This document shows, one piece after another, positions 62,655 through 64,000 of a stretch of 64,000 bases of DNA. The DNA is taken from positions 434,001 through 498,000 of the forward strand of contig CAJNDS010002119.1 in the NCBI GenBank assembly GCA_905221605.1. The letters run 5' to 3'. The stretch comes from Symbiodinium natans (lineage: Eukaryota > Sar > Dinophyceae > Suessiales > Symbiodiniaceae). The notes under the pieces were generated by a model, which was not told where the DNA came from, did no database searches, and saw only the letters and a list, made by a program, of their open reading frames with translations. Position numbers and translations under genes: made by a program. Each line of letters starts with the position of its first letter. Within the stretch, counting starts at the first letter, position 1.

Positions 62655-64000
62655 GCGCTGAATGCCTAAGCGTCAAGCTCGTGAATTGGGCATTCCGTGA
62701 GCAAGGGGATTTAGGGATGTTTCGGGTATGTGCGCACAATGAAATCCTCAACGACCGAACGACCCCCAACAGAACCAAAAGTCCGGAATGTGAGAAGCTA
62801 AACTCCCCCTGTGCTCCACCCCGACAGACGAAGCGAGGCCGGTGTTCCGTGTCTCCCCTGCTGAAAGCTGCGGGGTCCGGGAAGGCGCGCCTTGGAATTA
62901 GGATTTCGTACGGCATCCATGGCACTTCATGGTTGATTCATGGGTTCCGGGAAACTTTGTGCAATTTCGGTTTTCCCGTGTAGACGCTATCGTCACATCG
63001 CAGGCTCAAAATACTGGTCTTGAGCATGCACAGCGTGGGTGCCCTGTACAGTATGATGCGCGGCGTCAAGTTGGTACTTCCAGCGATTTCTTAGTGGTTG
63101 CCGCCTGGCTTGGCCATCCTAAACCACGACGTCTACAGTCTAGCTAGTGATTCGCGAGTTGAGTTGCACGACTTTAGACTTTTTTTCCTCGCTTACTCTC
63201 GCCCACTGCGCCCCTAGGTGTTTGTGTATATTTGCATGGACTGCCTGAATGCGCGGCGTCTGCTTAGAACTGCGTATTGCAAGCATTGCAGCGATGTTCA
63301 GGTGCCAAGAGGCTTATAGCAGAATCACAGCTCACGGCCAGACAACAACAAAACGCAGAAGCAGCAATGCAACTTCGAGATTCATGAGGTTGATACTTCG
63401 CTGGCGGACGAGTTGATATGTCTAGATCGACTTCTCTGGTGCTGCAGTTCTCCTTCCGTGCATCGGACCGCCCTGAGGCTGAATCGATCAAAGTGTTGCT
63501 CGAAGCCGCAACCTGAGCTTCCCCATCATTGGGATTGCAAAGTCAAAAGAACCATGTAATATCTTGGAAAGAGGAATAGTGCGTAAAGGCCCAAACCCAG
63601 GCGAGTCCTTACTTTAGCTCGCGTGAAGTGCAGTGGCGGAGCAAGAAGAACAGCGATTCTAAGCTCGTGAAATGCATGCCTTTCCCCACGTAAACTCGGT
63701 AACCGTAGCGAGCGTTGCTGCGATCCAAGGACTAGCCCCCCACAAACCGAAAGCGCCAGGAAAGCGTAAGAGAGCAGAATTGAAGAAACGGCAAAGGGAA
63801 GGGTTCACTCTGCAATCACATCGGAAGGCAGGCTCGTGTATCTGTAAGGGGTGAAGGTCCCCAGAGATATATTATCCCTGCCGAATGAGTCAGAGTGCAC
63901 AGTGGCGACGAGGGTCCCGCAACCCTGAAATATGAAGATTTGTCGCAAAGCCTTCAGATTGCAGCCTACCAGCCCTAGCCTCAAGGCTCAAGGCTCAAGG
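62655..64000. other. fragmentary coding-like sequence, no clean gene
   Basis: 62929-63147 and 63672-63854 are short open frames, the latter Lys/Arg-rich (APGKRKRAELKKRQREGF). 63310-63515 reads like protein in one plus-strand frame but contains two TGA codons. The window ends in a GGCTCAA(G)G triplication. Confidence 0.33.

Noticed and set aside
63975..64000. GGCTCAAGG triplication as a dinoflagellate spliced-leader remnant
   Set aside because: It shares only the last few bases of the leader as I remember it, and is a simple tandem repeat.

Overview
The window looks like nuclear DNA of an alveolate alga, most likely a dinoflagellate. Coding sequence is sparse and cut into very short exons (about 25-130 bp) separated by introns of up to several kb. 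Most donors read as GT, but a few of the best-fitting junctions need GC or GA.

Other dinoflagellate-like signs are TTTAGGG/CCCTAAA telomere-type repeats and decayed versions of them throughout the introns, an ISXO2/IS1595-type transposase, and an RRPAAK-type basic tail of the kind common in dinoflagellate proteins. No bacterial operons, tRNA, rRNA or CRISPR array were seen. Because the ORFs are mostly chance or repeat-derived, the gene models come from splice sites, reading phase and codon texture. Each exon is therefore a candidate, not a proven call.

Layout. 1-0.7 kb: transposase ORF. 1.1-1.7 kb: weak acidic ORF. 1.7-4.5 kb: telomere-type and satellite repeats, including a 150-bp satellite. 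4.7-5.85 kb: two-exon glycosyltransferase-like gene running into a TA microsatellite. 5.83-7.97 kb: AT-rich element with inverted poly-C ends flanked by TA, containing a 280-bp hairpin.

9.2-37.3 kb (+ strand): chains of phase-compatible exons that I read as one very large gene, or a few adjacent ones. They encode a hydrophobic leader, unrecognised extracellular-type segments, ephrin-receptor-like Cys repeats (24.1-27.1 kb) and several membrane helices (27.8-35.7 kb). A single-exon Cys-rich gene (19.34-19.70 kb) sits inside one of its introns.

28.2-29.55 kb holds two tandem identical copies of a 668-bp inverted-repeat element. 40.0-40.84 kb is another inverted-repeat element around a 9-bp GC-rich array.

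44.2-56.6 kb (+ strand): a second exon chain of unknown function with a coiled-coil-like exon, interrupted by a 2.2-kb array of about 28-bp units with head-to-head telomere-like palindromes (50.6-52.85 kb). 57.3-57.7 kb: a third short chain. From 58 kb to the end only scattered exon candidates, a pure (CCCTAAA) array at 61.72-61.83 kb and a 170-codon ORF at 62.15-62.65 kb are supported.
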